NCBI GenBank assembly: GCA_014380825.1
Contig: JACMJD010000460.1
Coordinates: forward strand, 1 to 13,991
DNA length: 13,991 nucleotides
Reading direction: 5' to 3'
DNA from: Phycisphaerae bacterium
GTDB taxonomy: Bacteria > Planctomycetota > Phycisphaerae > Tepidisphaerales > Tepidisphaeraceae
The notes below the pieces were generated by a model that was not told the DNA's origin, searched no databases, and saw only the letters and a list, made by a program, of their open reading frames with translations. Shown here piece after piece: positions 6,740 to 13,403 of this stretch. Both the position numbers and the translations under genes were made by a program. The stretch's first letter is position 1; each line of letters begins with the position of its first letter.

Positions 6740-8428
6740 CTAAATCGTGGCTGCCAATCCATACACGAGCACAAAGTAGACGATGACGACGTTCAGCGCG
6801 ACATACGCGAGGGAAAGCGATCGCGTTGTCAGGAACGGTTTGGCGTCGAAGATCGTAAACCCGATCGCCAGTCGCGCGCCCCAGAACAGCGCGATGAAGG
6901 CGCAGATCGCGCGGGCGAGCGGAGCGCCGGAGCTGAGCGTCGTCGGTTGCGCCAATGACACGACGCCGAAGCCGACAATCGTGGCCAGCACGAATGCGCC
7001 GTGGCTCCAGATGATATGACGCGTGAGCCCATTGAGTGTGACCAGGTTGTGCCGCCAATCCAGGACCAGCGTCATCACCACGCCCGCCGACGTGATGCCC
7101 AGATGCATGATGCCGGCGAGCATCAGCAACAGGGGGAGATGATCGACCAGCGCGCGCGGCAATGCGTGCAGCGGCTGGACCATCGGCAGCATCACGTTCA
7201 TGACGAACGGTCCGTGGAACAGCAGTGGGATCGGAAGCAGGGCGACGACCGCGGTGAAGATCCACCCGCGCCATCCGCGACCAAGTCCGGCGCGCCGAAC
7301 GATCGTGGATCGTTGCGCGAGGAGACCGGCGCCTTGCAGCAGGAAGTAGAGCGTGGGCAAACCGTATCCGCCGCGCGCGGGAATGGAGATGGCGATGTCA
7401 TGAACGAGGCCCGAGGCGAGGAACGTGGCGATGAGCGCGGCCAGCGCGCCGGCGCGAGGTCGCAGCGGTTCGAAGATGAATTCGCGCGCGAGAACGACGA
7501 ACGCCGTATTCCATCGCCGGCCCCACAGTTCGCCCAGCGACGTGGAACGACCGGGCTCGAGCATGAGAGCTTCCGTGTGCACACCTCTCGATTGCCAGAT
7601 CAGCGCGACCAAGTGAAAGAGCCCAAAGTGTACGAGCAGGACCAGGCCGATCATCATGCTCCACCCGCGCAGCAGCGGAGCGCTGATTGCGTGTGGTACC
7701 AGCCAGAGCAGAGCGGCGCCGATCAGCATCTTGATACCGACGACCGACCACTCGCGCCGCGCCGGCGGCGGCGCATCGCGCGGGCCGAGGAAGCGCCGAG
7801 CGTCCATGCCGGTCCAGAGGAAGAAATAGCCGAGTGAGCGATGGATGCCGCGCGGACCGGGCGCCGACAAGAGAGTCAGCCACTTGCACGCGTAGAAGAT
7901 CGCGAACGCGATCGTGAACATGTACGACCAAGGCGGCAGACGCCGGGCGAAGATCAGCGCCAGGATCGGCAAAACGATCAATGGCAGCCAGCGAACGATC
8001 GAGCGAAACTGCGAGCGGTCCCGCTTCGGCCCGATCGAGCAACTGCCGCCGCTGATGCGATATCGGTTTCGCGCGAACACGCGATAACCGAATCGCAGCA
8101 TCGCGTTGATGCCCGGCCAGCGCGCCATCGTGCAGATCGGGCGCAGCCACGGGTAGGCGGACAGGATGAAAAGGACTGCGTCAATGCCGCGATAAACGAT
8201 TCGATCAGCGTGTCGATCCGGGCCGGCGACGTATAGCTCGCGCATCAGGTCGTCGATCGTCGCGCCGGTGAGTTCCAGCGCGGCCGGCGAATGCAGCCCC
8301 ATCAGCTTGAAGCCGCGGCGCTGAAGCGTCGTGCGGAACCGCCGGGCCAGGGCGGTGCAGAATCCGCAGTCGTCGTCGTAAAAAATCGCGCCGCGGCCGA
8401 TGTCCATGTTGGAGGTATTCGTCGTCAT
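6740..8428 (-). CDS. Fusion: DCC thiol-oxidoreductase domain + MBOAT wax-synthase-like domain + C-terminal membrane module
   Basis: A 562-residue multi-domain membrane protein. Residues 13-130 form a DCC (DUF393) thioredoxin-like domain: AIFYDDDCGFC with the Cys21-x-x-Cys24 pair and YPWLRPI near 92-98. Residues 145-420 are polytopic and carry the MBOAT_2/wax-synthase signature: SLGELWGRRWN at 297-307 and FLASGLVHD at 336-344, whose His343 matches the catalytic histidine of membrane-bound O-acyltransferases. Residues 430-562 add about four more helices (LTRHIIWSHGAFVLA, FIALFWGARLAIGF, IFDAKPFLT) resembling a separate membrane module. ATG 8428 is chosen because AGGTG lies just upstream; the in-frame extension to 8515 is encoded by an intergenic repeat and looks spurious. 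The acyl acceptor is unknown. It is the middle gene of the operon controlled by the palindrome at 8972-8987. Confidence 0.85.
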   Translation of the reverse strand: MTTNTSNMDIGRGAIFYDDDCGFCTALARRFRTTLQRRGFKLMGLHSPAALELTGATIDDLMRELYVAGPDRHADRIVYRGIDAVLFILSAYPWLRPICTMARWPGINAMLRFGYRVFARNRYRISGGSCSIGPKRDRSQFRSIVRWLPLIVLPILALIFARRLPPWSYMFTIAFAIFYACKWLTLLSAPGPRGIHRSLGYFFLWTGMDARRFLGPRDAPPPARREWSVVGIKMLIGAALLWLVPHAISAPLLRGWSMMIGLVLLVHFGLFHLVALIWQSRGVHTEALMLEPGRSTSLGELWGRRWNTAFVVLAREFIFEPLRPRAGALAALIATFLASGLVHDIAISIPARGGYGLPTLYFLLQGAGLLAQRSTIVRRAGLGRGWRGWIFTAVVALLPIPLLFHGPFVMNVMLPMVQPLHALPRALVDHLPLLLMLAGIMHLGITSAGVVMTLVLDWRHNLVTLNGLTRHIIWSHGAFVLATIVGFGVVSLAQPTTLSSGAPLARAICAFIALFWGARLAIGFTIFDAKPFLTTRSLSLAYVALNVVIVYFVLVYGLAATI

Positions 8429-8459
8429 GATGCACCTATCGCGTTGCGGAGTTGTGACT

Positions 8460-8510
8460 GCGGATTGCGGATTGAAAAGCTTCACCATCCGCAATCTGCA
8501 ATCCGCAATC
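8460..8510. repeat. Interspersed inverted repeat between two operon genes
   Basis: Tandem 7-mers of the type GCGGATT (8460-8473) face inverted, diverged copies (ATCCGCA, ATCTGCA, ATCCGCA at 8487-8507). Arms 8460-8472 and 8487-8499 pair over 13 bp with one non-canonical pair, around a 14-nt loop. The element ends 1 nt before the stop codon of the 140-aa gene and lies in the 83-nt gap before the fusion gene. Transcribed, it would fold and could stabilise or attenuate the mRNA. In one frame it encodes an artificial N-terminal extension of the fusion protein. Confidence 0.6.
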
Positions 8511-8511
8511 G

Positions 8512-8934
8512 TCATTCCTTCACCGTCCGCATCGCTTCAACCGACGCATTGCTGACCGGCAACAGCGGCAGGCCGCTTTCGATCACGCTCCTGCGACTCT
8601 TGCGACGGATCTTGGCGAAGTTGAACACGTTGAAGAAATGCATCCCGCCGAGGATCAATAGCACCAGGCCGATCTTCGTGCTGAGGAATTCGAATGCTTC
8701 TTGTGTCGTGCCCGGCTTGTCGCCGTACTTCAAAGCGAGCGTCACGTAGCCGATGTTGATCAGGTAAAACCCGACCACCCGCAGGTGGTTGACGGAGTCC
8801 GCCACCACTTCGTCGCCGTGAAACGCTTCAACGAGGAACACGCGTCCGTTGCGATGCAGCGTTCGAGCCACCCACATCGTGAGAGCGACGCTGACAAACA
8901 GATAGATCACATAACTGGAGGTAACGGTGGTCAT
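8512..8934 (-). CDS. Conserved small membrane protein, unknown function
   Basis: A 140-residue protein with three hydrophobic segments: near 7-26 (SYVIYLFVSVALTMWVARTL), 51-69 (LRVVGFYLINIGYVTLAL) and 84-107 (LSTKIGLVLLILGGMHFFN). Polar landmarks are TLHRNGRVFLVEAFHGDE, ADSVNHL and GGMHFFNVFNFAKIRR, a pattern I associate with a conserved uncharacterised membrane protein rather than any enzyme. The His and Asn residues at membrane edges could bind a cofactor or lipid, but this is speculation. GGAG lies 7 nt upstream of ATG 8934. It is the first gene of the operon, directly behind the palindrome at 8972-8987, and precedes the DCC/MBOAT fusion gene. Confidence 0.82.
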   Translation of the reverse strand: MTTVTSSYVIYLFVSVALTMWVARTLHRNGRVFLVEAFHGDEVVADSVNHLRVVGFYLINIGYVTLALKYGDKPGTTQEAFEFLSTKIGLVLLILGGMHFFNVFNFAKIRRKSRRSVIESGLPLLPVSNASVEAMRTVKE

Positions 8935-8971
8935 GGCGGCACTCCATCTTGCGAATCGTTCGGACAGTCAT

Positions 8972-8987
8972 TTCTGTATACACAGAA
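8972..8987. promoter_or_regulatory. Operator palindrome TTCTGT-N4-ACAGAA upstream of the membrane/acyltransferase operon
   Basis: Perfect 6-bp arms TTCTGT (8972-8977) and ACAGAA (8982-8987) flank ATAC. The same arms with the same spacing, and the same preceding AT, occur at 9563-9578 upstream of the regulator gene. On the minus strand TATACA (8980-8975) is a fair -10 lying inside this site, with a weak T-rich -35. Binding here would block RNA polymerase. It starts 38 bp before the 140-aa gene. Confidence 0.75.
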
Positions 8988-9014
8988 GCGACGACCGAAA
9001 AAAATTTCGCTGGA

Positions 9015-9545
9015 CTACGACATCGCTCCCAGCATCCGCACAACCTTGTCCCCCATCTTCACCGTCTTCACGACGGTCGGCGTGGGGAGCTTGCGCGTCT
9101 GGTCGTACCAGGCGCTCATCAGCTCGAAGAACTGGAGCATGTCGTTCAATCGATCGCGCGTATACGCATCGGCTCCGCCGGCTTTCCTGGAAGCTGCGAC
9201 CGATTCGCGCAGCAGGGCAAGGGTCGGATCGCATTCGCGTTTTTTGCGCTCGTCGAGGATCAGCCGGAACATCTCCCAGACGTCTTTCATGCATTCGAAG
9301 TGATCGCGGCGATCGCCCATCACGTGGGCGACGCGCACGATGCCCCAGCTCTGCAATTCGCGCAGGCTGTTACTAACGTTCGATCGCGCGACGCTCAGCG
9401 TCTGTGCGATCTCCTCGGCATCCAGCGGCTTGGGCGCCAGGAACAGCAGGGCGTGGATCTGCGCGACGGTGCGATTGATGCCCCATCGCGTGCCCATCTC
9501 GCCCCAGTGGAGCACGAACTTCTGCATGATCGGAGTCAGTTCCAT
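9015..9545 (-). CDS. GbsR/MarR-family transcriptional regulator
   Basis: A 176-residue cytoplasmic DNA-binding protein. Residues 25-75 form a winged helix-turn-helix: TVAQIHALLFLAPKPLDAEEIA, then LSVARSNVSNSLRELQSWGIV with the recognition helix around 53-65, then RVAHVMGDRRDHF as the wing. The C-terminal half (80-176) is helical and would dimerise and sense a ligand, as in GbsR-type proteins (COG1510). The start is ATG 9545, with AAGGA 5 nt upstream; the in-frame extension to 9692 crosses the promoter and operator and is rejected. No cysteine pair suggests redox sensing. It lies 80 bp upstream of the membrane/acyltransferase operon on the same strand, and both carry the same palindrome, so it is probably an autoregulated local repressor. 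The ligand is unknown; glycine betaine is known only for some relatives. Confidence 0.9.
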   Translation of the reverse strand: MELTPIMQKFVLHWGEMGTRWGINRTVAQIHALLFLAPKPLDAEEIAQTLSVARSNVSNSLRELQSWGIVRVAHVMGDRRDHFECMKDVWEMFRLILDERKKRECDPTLALLRESVAASRKAGGADAYTRDRLNDMLQFFELMSAWYDQTRKLPTPTVVKTVKMGDKVVRMLGAMS

Positions 9546-9562
9546 CGCCGTCCTTCTCTTAT

Positions 9563-9578
9563 TTCTGTCTGAACAGAA
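9563..9578. promoter_or_regulatory. Operator palindrome TTCTGT-N4-ACAGAA upstream of the regulator gene
   Basis: Perfect arms TTCTGT (9563-9568) and ACAGAA (9573-9578) flank CTGA. The site is identical in arms and spacing to 8972-8987 and begins 17 bp before the regulator ATG. It overlaps the downstream edge of the predicted -10 and the predicted transcription start, a repressor position. It is also 98 bp upstream of the divergent esterase gene, so that gene might be affected too. Confidence 0.75.
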
Positions 9579-9605
9579 TATACAGTAAGAACGTTGATCA
9601 GGCAA
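9577..9605 (-). promoter_or_regulatory. Sigma70-type promoter of the regulator gene
   Basis: On the minus strand TTGCCT (9605-9600) and TATATT (9582-9577) are separated by 17 nt. The start would fall near 9570, inside the palindrome, giving a leader of about 25 nt that contains the AAGGA ribosome binding site. Confidence 0.55.
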
Positions 9606-9676
9606 TAGAATTCCGGGGTGGGGTGCGGAATTGCGGTCGCAAGTTGCGATAGCGAAGGAAGTTAAAGGATAATCAA

Positions 9677-11062
9677 ATGATGCGGTACGCATCGTTCCTG
9701 CTGGTCGTCTTCGCCGTGGCTTGCCCTCTTCGCGGAAGTGGGCCGCTGGCGGAGGCCGTTCGCGAGTATTTCAATGCAACCACGCCCGAAGGTCGAAAGT
9801 CCGCGGTCGCTGAGACTGCGTCGACCGCAATCGATGGCGCACAGCTTTCGGCGGCGCTGCACCGCGCCGTCAATTTCGAGTCCTACAAATCGGGAGAACA
9901 AACCGTCGCGATTCAACTCGAAGACGGATCGACGCGCACCGTCTTCGTTCGCGTGCCGAACAACTACTCGCCGCAGCGCGCCTGGCCGATCATCCTTGCG
10001 TATCACGGGACGGGTGGCGGGGGACATGATCTCATCGAACCGATCGTCCGCCTGCTCGGCAACGAAGCCGAAGACTTTCTCATTGCTGGTGTCGATCAAT
10101 ACCAGCCCAACAACGTCGACTCGAAACGAAGCTGGCGGCCGGAGTATCGACTCGTGTTTCAGGATCTCAAGCGGCACTTCAACATTGACAGCGACCGCAT
10201 CTACACGACCGGATTCTCCGGCGGCGGATACGTCGCGTGGTCGATGGCCATCTTCTACGGCGACGAAATCGCCGCGACGATTCCGGTCGCAAGCGCCTTC
10301 GACGCCGCGCCCGAGATTCCCGGCATGTGGGAGATGCTGCTGCCGAACGTGTCGAACACGCCGGTGTTGAATGTGTGGGGAGCGAACGATCGGCTTCAGG
10401 TGCTGGGGATCGATCTGACCACGCCGCAGGGGACGAATCACGAGCTGAACCAGAAGCTGATCCCGATCGCGAAGATGATGAATCTGCCGATCACGTCCTT
10501 CTGCGTAAAGGGCGGCGGGCACACGTTCGAGCCACCTCGCAAACAGACGCTGGAGATGCTCAAGAAGAAACGCGAGCAATATCCACGCGAAGTGAAGAAG
10601 CGTTTCCGCTATCTCAACCAGGCCCGCGCGTATTGGCTGGAAGGTTTGGCATGGGATGGCGACCAATGGGGCCTCGGGCCACGAGAGTTGCCGGATAAAC
10701 AGGGTCAGACGCGCGAGCGAGCGATCGCGGAAATGCTAGAACAGACACTGGGCTCACTCCACGGAAAGATCGACCGACAGGACATCACGATCAATTCCTC
10801 GCATCTCGGCGAGCTTGCGGTTTGGTTTGGCGAGGGGATGATCGACTGGACAAAACCGATCCGCGTCACGGCGAACGGCAAGGTTGTGTTCGAAGGACCG
10901 ATCGAACGCGACGTGCGGGTGGCGCTCTCGCAGGCCGCGCGAACGCGGGACTTCGAGCGGCTTCGCTGGGCGGGATTGAAAATCAGCAAAGACGGCTCGG
11001 CACGATTGATCGATCCAGATAAAGACGAATTGCCCGCGGTGGTTTGGGAGAAACCGCATTAG
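9677..11062 (+). CDS. Secreted alpha/beta-hydrolase esterase (PHB depolymerase/feruloyl-esterase-like)
   Basis: A 461-residue exported serine hydrolase. The N-terminus is a short signal (residues 1-15) ending in AVAC, so it may be cut after Ala15 or be a weak lipobox at Cys16. The hydrolase core shows the oxyanion motif LAYHGTGGGG (His110-Gly111), the nucleophile elbow GFSGGGY with Ser181, an acid at VWGANDR (Asp238) and the catalytic His282 in KGGGHTFE. This layout is that of secreted polymer or ester-cleaving enzymes; the substrate cannot be read from the sequence. Residues 300-461 form an extra C-terminal region, including GELAVWFGEGMIDWTKPIRV and NGKVVFEGPIERDV, which looks beta-rich. AAAGGA is 7 nt before ATG 9677. 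A DUF4139 gene follows after 68 bp and may be co-transcribed. It is divergent from the regulator. Confidence 0.85.
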   Translation: MMRYASFLLVVFAVACPLRGSGPLAEAVREYFNATTPEGRKSAVAETASTAIDGAQLSAALHRAVNFESYKSGEQTVAIQLEDGSTRTVFVRVPNNYSPQRAWPIILAYHGTGGGGHDLIEPIVRLLGNEAEDFLIAGVDQYQPNNVDSKRSWRPEYRLVFQDLKRHFNIDSDRIYTTGFSGGGYVAWSMAIFYGDEIAATIPVASAFDAAPEIPGMWEMLLPNVSNTPVLNVWGANDRLQVLGIDLTTPQGTNHELNQKLIPIAKMMNLPITSFCVKGGGHTFEPPRKQTLEMLKKKREQYPREVKKRFRYLNQARAYWLEGLAWDGDQWGLGPRELPDKQGQTRERAIAEMLEQTLGSLHGKIDRQDITINSSHLGELAVWFGEGMIDWTKPIRVTANGKVVFEGPIERDVRVALSQAARTRDFERLRWAGLKISKDGSARLIDPDKDELPAVVWEKPH

Positions 11063-11130
11063 CCGCGAGCGGCAAGCTGAAACTTTTCGTCCGTCTCAGC
11101 GTCCCACATTGCATTGAAAGGAATGATTCC

Positions 11131-13257
11131 ATGCGCACGATCTGGCAACATTTTCTGATCGCAAGTGCGGTCGCCGCTGTACCGTTGATGATGGCTTCGC
11201 GATCGCACGCTCAATCTGACAGCCAACCGCGTGCCGAAGCCCCAGCAAACGCCAAACCCGCCACTGAAGTTCCCGTCAAGCAAGTCGTACTCTTCAGCTC
11301 CGGAGTCGGGTATTTCGAACACTTCGGCAGCATCCAGGGCGACGGCTCGACCGAGCTGCGGTTCAAAACGAACCAGATCAACGACATCCTCAAGTCGCTC
11401 ATCCTCCAGGACTTGGACGGCGGACGCGTGACGACGATCACGTATCCCTCGCAGGACCCGATCGCCAAAACACTTCGCAGCTTTCAGATCGACATTACCG
11501 CGAACCCGCCTCTGGCGGATCTGCTCAACCAGTTGCGCGGCGCGAAGGTCACGCTGAAACTGGCCGATGCGACGATCACCGGCACGATCCTCGGCGTCGA
11601 GAAAAAACAGAAACCTGTGAACGACAACAAGGCTGTCATCGAGCGGCCGGCGCTGAATCTGCTCGTGGGGTCGAGCATCAAGTCGATCTACATCGAGGAC
11701 GTGAATGAAATCATCCTGGACGATCCGCAGCTTCAGGAAGAGCTGACCAAAGCGCTGAGCGCGCTGTCGGCGGCGCGGGATCAGGATAAGAAGCCGGTGC
11801 AGATCAATTTTTCCGGCAATGGCGAGCGCCGCGTGCGGTTGGGCTACGTCGTCGAAACGCCGGTGTGGAAGACGAGCTATCGCCTGATCCTGCCCGACGA
11901 TCCGAAGGAGAAGGCCGCCATTCAAGGCTGGGCAATCGTCGAGAATCAGACTGACAACGATTGGAAAGACGTGCAGCTCAGCCTGGTAAGCGGCCGGCCG
12001 ATCTCGTTTATTCAGGATCTGTATCAGCCGTTGTACATCCCGCGGCCGGTGGTGGTGCCGGAGCTTTTCGCGAGCTTGATGCCGCAGGAATACGACGCGG
12101 GGATGGCGGATCGTGCTGGGGCGGAGCGGATGAAGATGGGACGGGCAGAAGGAAAGGCGCGTCGCGGTCCAAGTGAAGCGCCAGCCGCCGCTGCGGCGCC
12201 CTCTCTCGAACAGCAGGGACAGAGCTACAACGACTACGGTGGCGCGTTGGCTAGGCCGATCGACCCGATTGCGTCCGTCGCGTCCGTCGCCTCGGCTGCA
12301 AAGGTCGGCGAGCTGTTTCAATACACCGTCGGCAACGTTTCACTGCCGCGGCAGAAAAGCGCGATGCTGCCGATCATCACCGATCCGATTGAGGTCGAAA
12401 AACTTTCCATCTACAACGCCAACGTGCTCGCGAAGAATCCGCTCAACGGCGCGCGCGTGAAGAACACGACTGATAAGCACCTGCTGGCCGGGCCGATCAC
12501 GGTGCTGGAATCGGGCACGTATGCCGGCGACGCGCGAATCGATAACGTGCCGCCGGGACAGGAACGGCTGCTGAGTTACGGCATCGATCTTCAGATGCTG
12601 GTCGACGCGACTAAGAACAAGAACGAGAGCGCGCTGCAAACCGGCAAGGTCGTCAAAGGCGTGCTCGTCATCACGCGCAAGAATCTGGCCTCGCAGGATT
12701 ATGTCGCGGAGAACAAGAGCGACAAGGCGAAGGCCCTCATCATCGAGCATCCGCTTCGGCAAGGCTGGAAGCTGGTCGACACGGAAAAACCGATCGAAAC
12801 CACGCAAACGCTGTATCGATTCAAAGGCAGCGTCGACGCGAAGAAGAGCGCGATCTTCACGGTGAAGCAGGAGATCGTGCAGAGCGAAGAGATCGCGATC
12901 CTGCCGACCAACGTGACCGCGCTCGATTTCTACAGTCGCGCCGGCGAGATTCCGCAACCCGTGCGCGATGCGCTGATCAAGGCGATGCAACTGAAACAAG
13001 CATTGGCCGACACCGAGCGACGGATCGCCGAGACCGAGCAGCAGGTGCAGACGATCACGCAGGAACAGAATCGCATCCGCGAGAACATGCGCACGGTGAA
13101 TCAGCAAAGCGAGTATTCCCAGCGACTGCTCAAGAAGCTGAACGACCAGGAATCGCAAATCGAAAAACTTCAGACGCAACAGGAAGAATCCCGCAAGCAG
13201 CTCGAGCAGCAACGCCGCGATCTGGAAAACTATCTCAGCAACCTCACCGTGGGATAA
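11131..13257 (+). CDS. Secreted DUF4139-domain protein with C-terminal coiled coil
   Basis: A 708-residue exported protein of unknown function. ATG 11131 is chosen because AAAGGA (11117-11122) lies 8 nt upstream and a clear signal peptide follows (MRTIWQHFLIASAVAAVPLMMASRSHA, written here only as its beginning MRTIWQHFLIA), cut near SHA-Q. Residues 45-200 hold the N-terminal domain (VVLFSSGVGYFEHFG, then ILKSLILQDLDGG). DUF4139-type sequence begins near 260 (TPVWKTSYRLILP, GWAIVENQTDNDWKDV, LSLVSGRPISF, YQPLYIPRPVV). A low-complexity linker near 340-395 contains a small ASVASV duplication (12271-12288). The beta-rich part continues to about residue 600. Residues 614-708 are a Gln- and Glu-rich coiled coil, suited to oligomerisation or envelope attachment. 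No catalytic motif is visible. An inverted repeat follows the stop. Confidence 0.85.
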   Translation: MRTIWQHFLIASAVAAVPLMMASRSHAQSDSQPRAEAPANAKPATEVPVKQVVLFSSGVGYFEHFGSIQGDGSTELRFKTNQINDILKSLILQDLDGGRVTTITYPSQDPIAKTLRSFQIDITANPPLADLLNQLRGAKVTLKLADATITGTILGVEKKQKPVNDNKAVIERPALNLLVGSSIKSIYIEDVNEIILDDPQLQEELTKALSALSAARDQDKKPVQINFSGNGERRVRLGYVVETPVWKTSYRLILPDDPKEKAAIQGWAIVENQTDNDWKDVQLSLVSGRPISFIQDLYQPLYIPRPVVVPELFASLMPQEYDAGMADRAGAERMKMGRAEGKARRGPSEAPAAAAAPSLEQQGQSYNDYGGALARPIDPIASVASVASAAKVGELFQYTVGNVSLPRQKSAMLPIITDPIEVEKLSIYNANVLAKNPLNGARVKNTTDKHLLAGPITVLESGTYAGDARIDNVPPGQERLLSYGIDLQMLVDATKNKNESALQTGKVVKGVLVITRKNLASQDYVAENKSDKAKALIIEHPLRQGWKLVDTEKPIETTQTLYRFKGSVDAKKSAIFTVKQEIVQSEEIAILPTNVTALDFYSRAGEIPQPVRDALIKAMQLKQALADTERRIAETEQQVQTITQEQNRIRENMRTVNQQSEYSQRLLKKLNDQESQIEKLQTQQEESRKQLEQQRRDLENYLSNLTVG

Positions 13258-13268
13258 ACGGAAGTTTT

Positions 13269-13346
13269 AACCGCAGATGAACGCAGATAGACGCAGATTG
13301 AGAAAGAGCCAAATCAATCTGCGTTCATCCGCGTTTATCTGCGGTT
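13269..13346. repeat. Long imperfect inverted repeat with 10-bp internal periodicity
   Basis: Two 33-nt arms (13269-13301 and 13314-13346) flank a 12-nt loop. In RNA they would give 29 Watson-Crick pairs, two G-U pairs and two mismatches. The left arm is built from 10-bp units starting GCAGAT (13273, 13283, 13293). It begins 12 nt after the DUF4139 stop and lies before the AEC permease, so it could end or stabilise the upstream mRNA, although no U-tract follows. It resembles the GCAGATGAAC-type intergenic repeats known from several bacterial genomes. Confidence 0.75.
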
Positions 13347-13403
13347 CCAATCATCTTCTGATTTTGAATCGCGCATCCGAGCCGATATCGTTCGCTCGCC
13401 GCG

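Noticed and set aside
7001..7837. 278-codon plus-strand frame opposite the DCC-MBOAT gene
   Set aside because: Polar, Gln/Arg/Glu-rich shadow of a hydrophobic membrane protein; no start signal.
9005..9015. T-rich tract after the regulator stop as an intrinsic terminator
   Set aside because: The preceding stem would be only about five AT-rich pairs, too weak; it more likely serves as an upstream AT element of the next promoter.
9546..9692. N-terminal extension of the regulator to ATG 9692
   Set aside because: The added 49 residues are encoded by the promoter and operator region and lack family similarity, while ATG 9545 has a good AAGGA.
9662..10666. 334-codon minus-strand frame opposite the esterase gene
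   Set aside because: Antisense shadow of a high-GC gene with clear catalytic motifs; its translation is Arg/His/Asp-rich without any fold-like pattern, and it would cover the promoter-bearing spacer.
11059..12321. 420-codon minus-strand frame opposite the DUF4139 gene
   Set aside because: Shadow frame; the plus strand has a ribosome binding site, a signal peptide and DUF4139-like sequence, while this one is low-complexity and Arg-rich.
12340..13212. 290-codon minus-strand frame opposite the DUF4139 C-terminus
   Set aside because: Leu/His/Arg-rich complement of a Gln/Glu-rich coiled-coil coding region; typical artefact.
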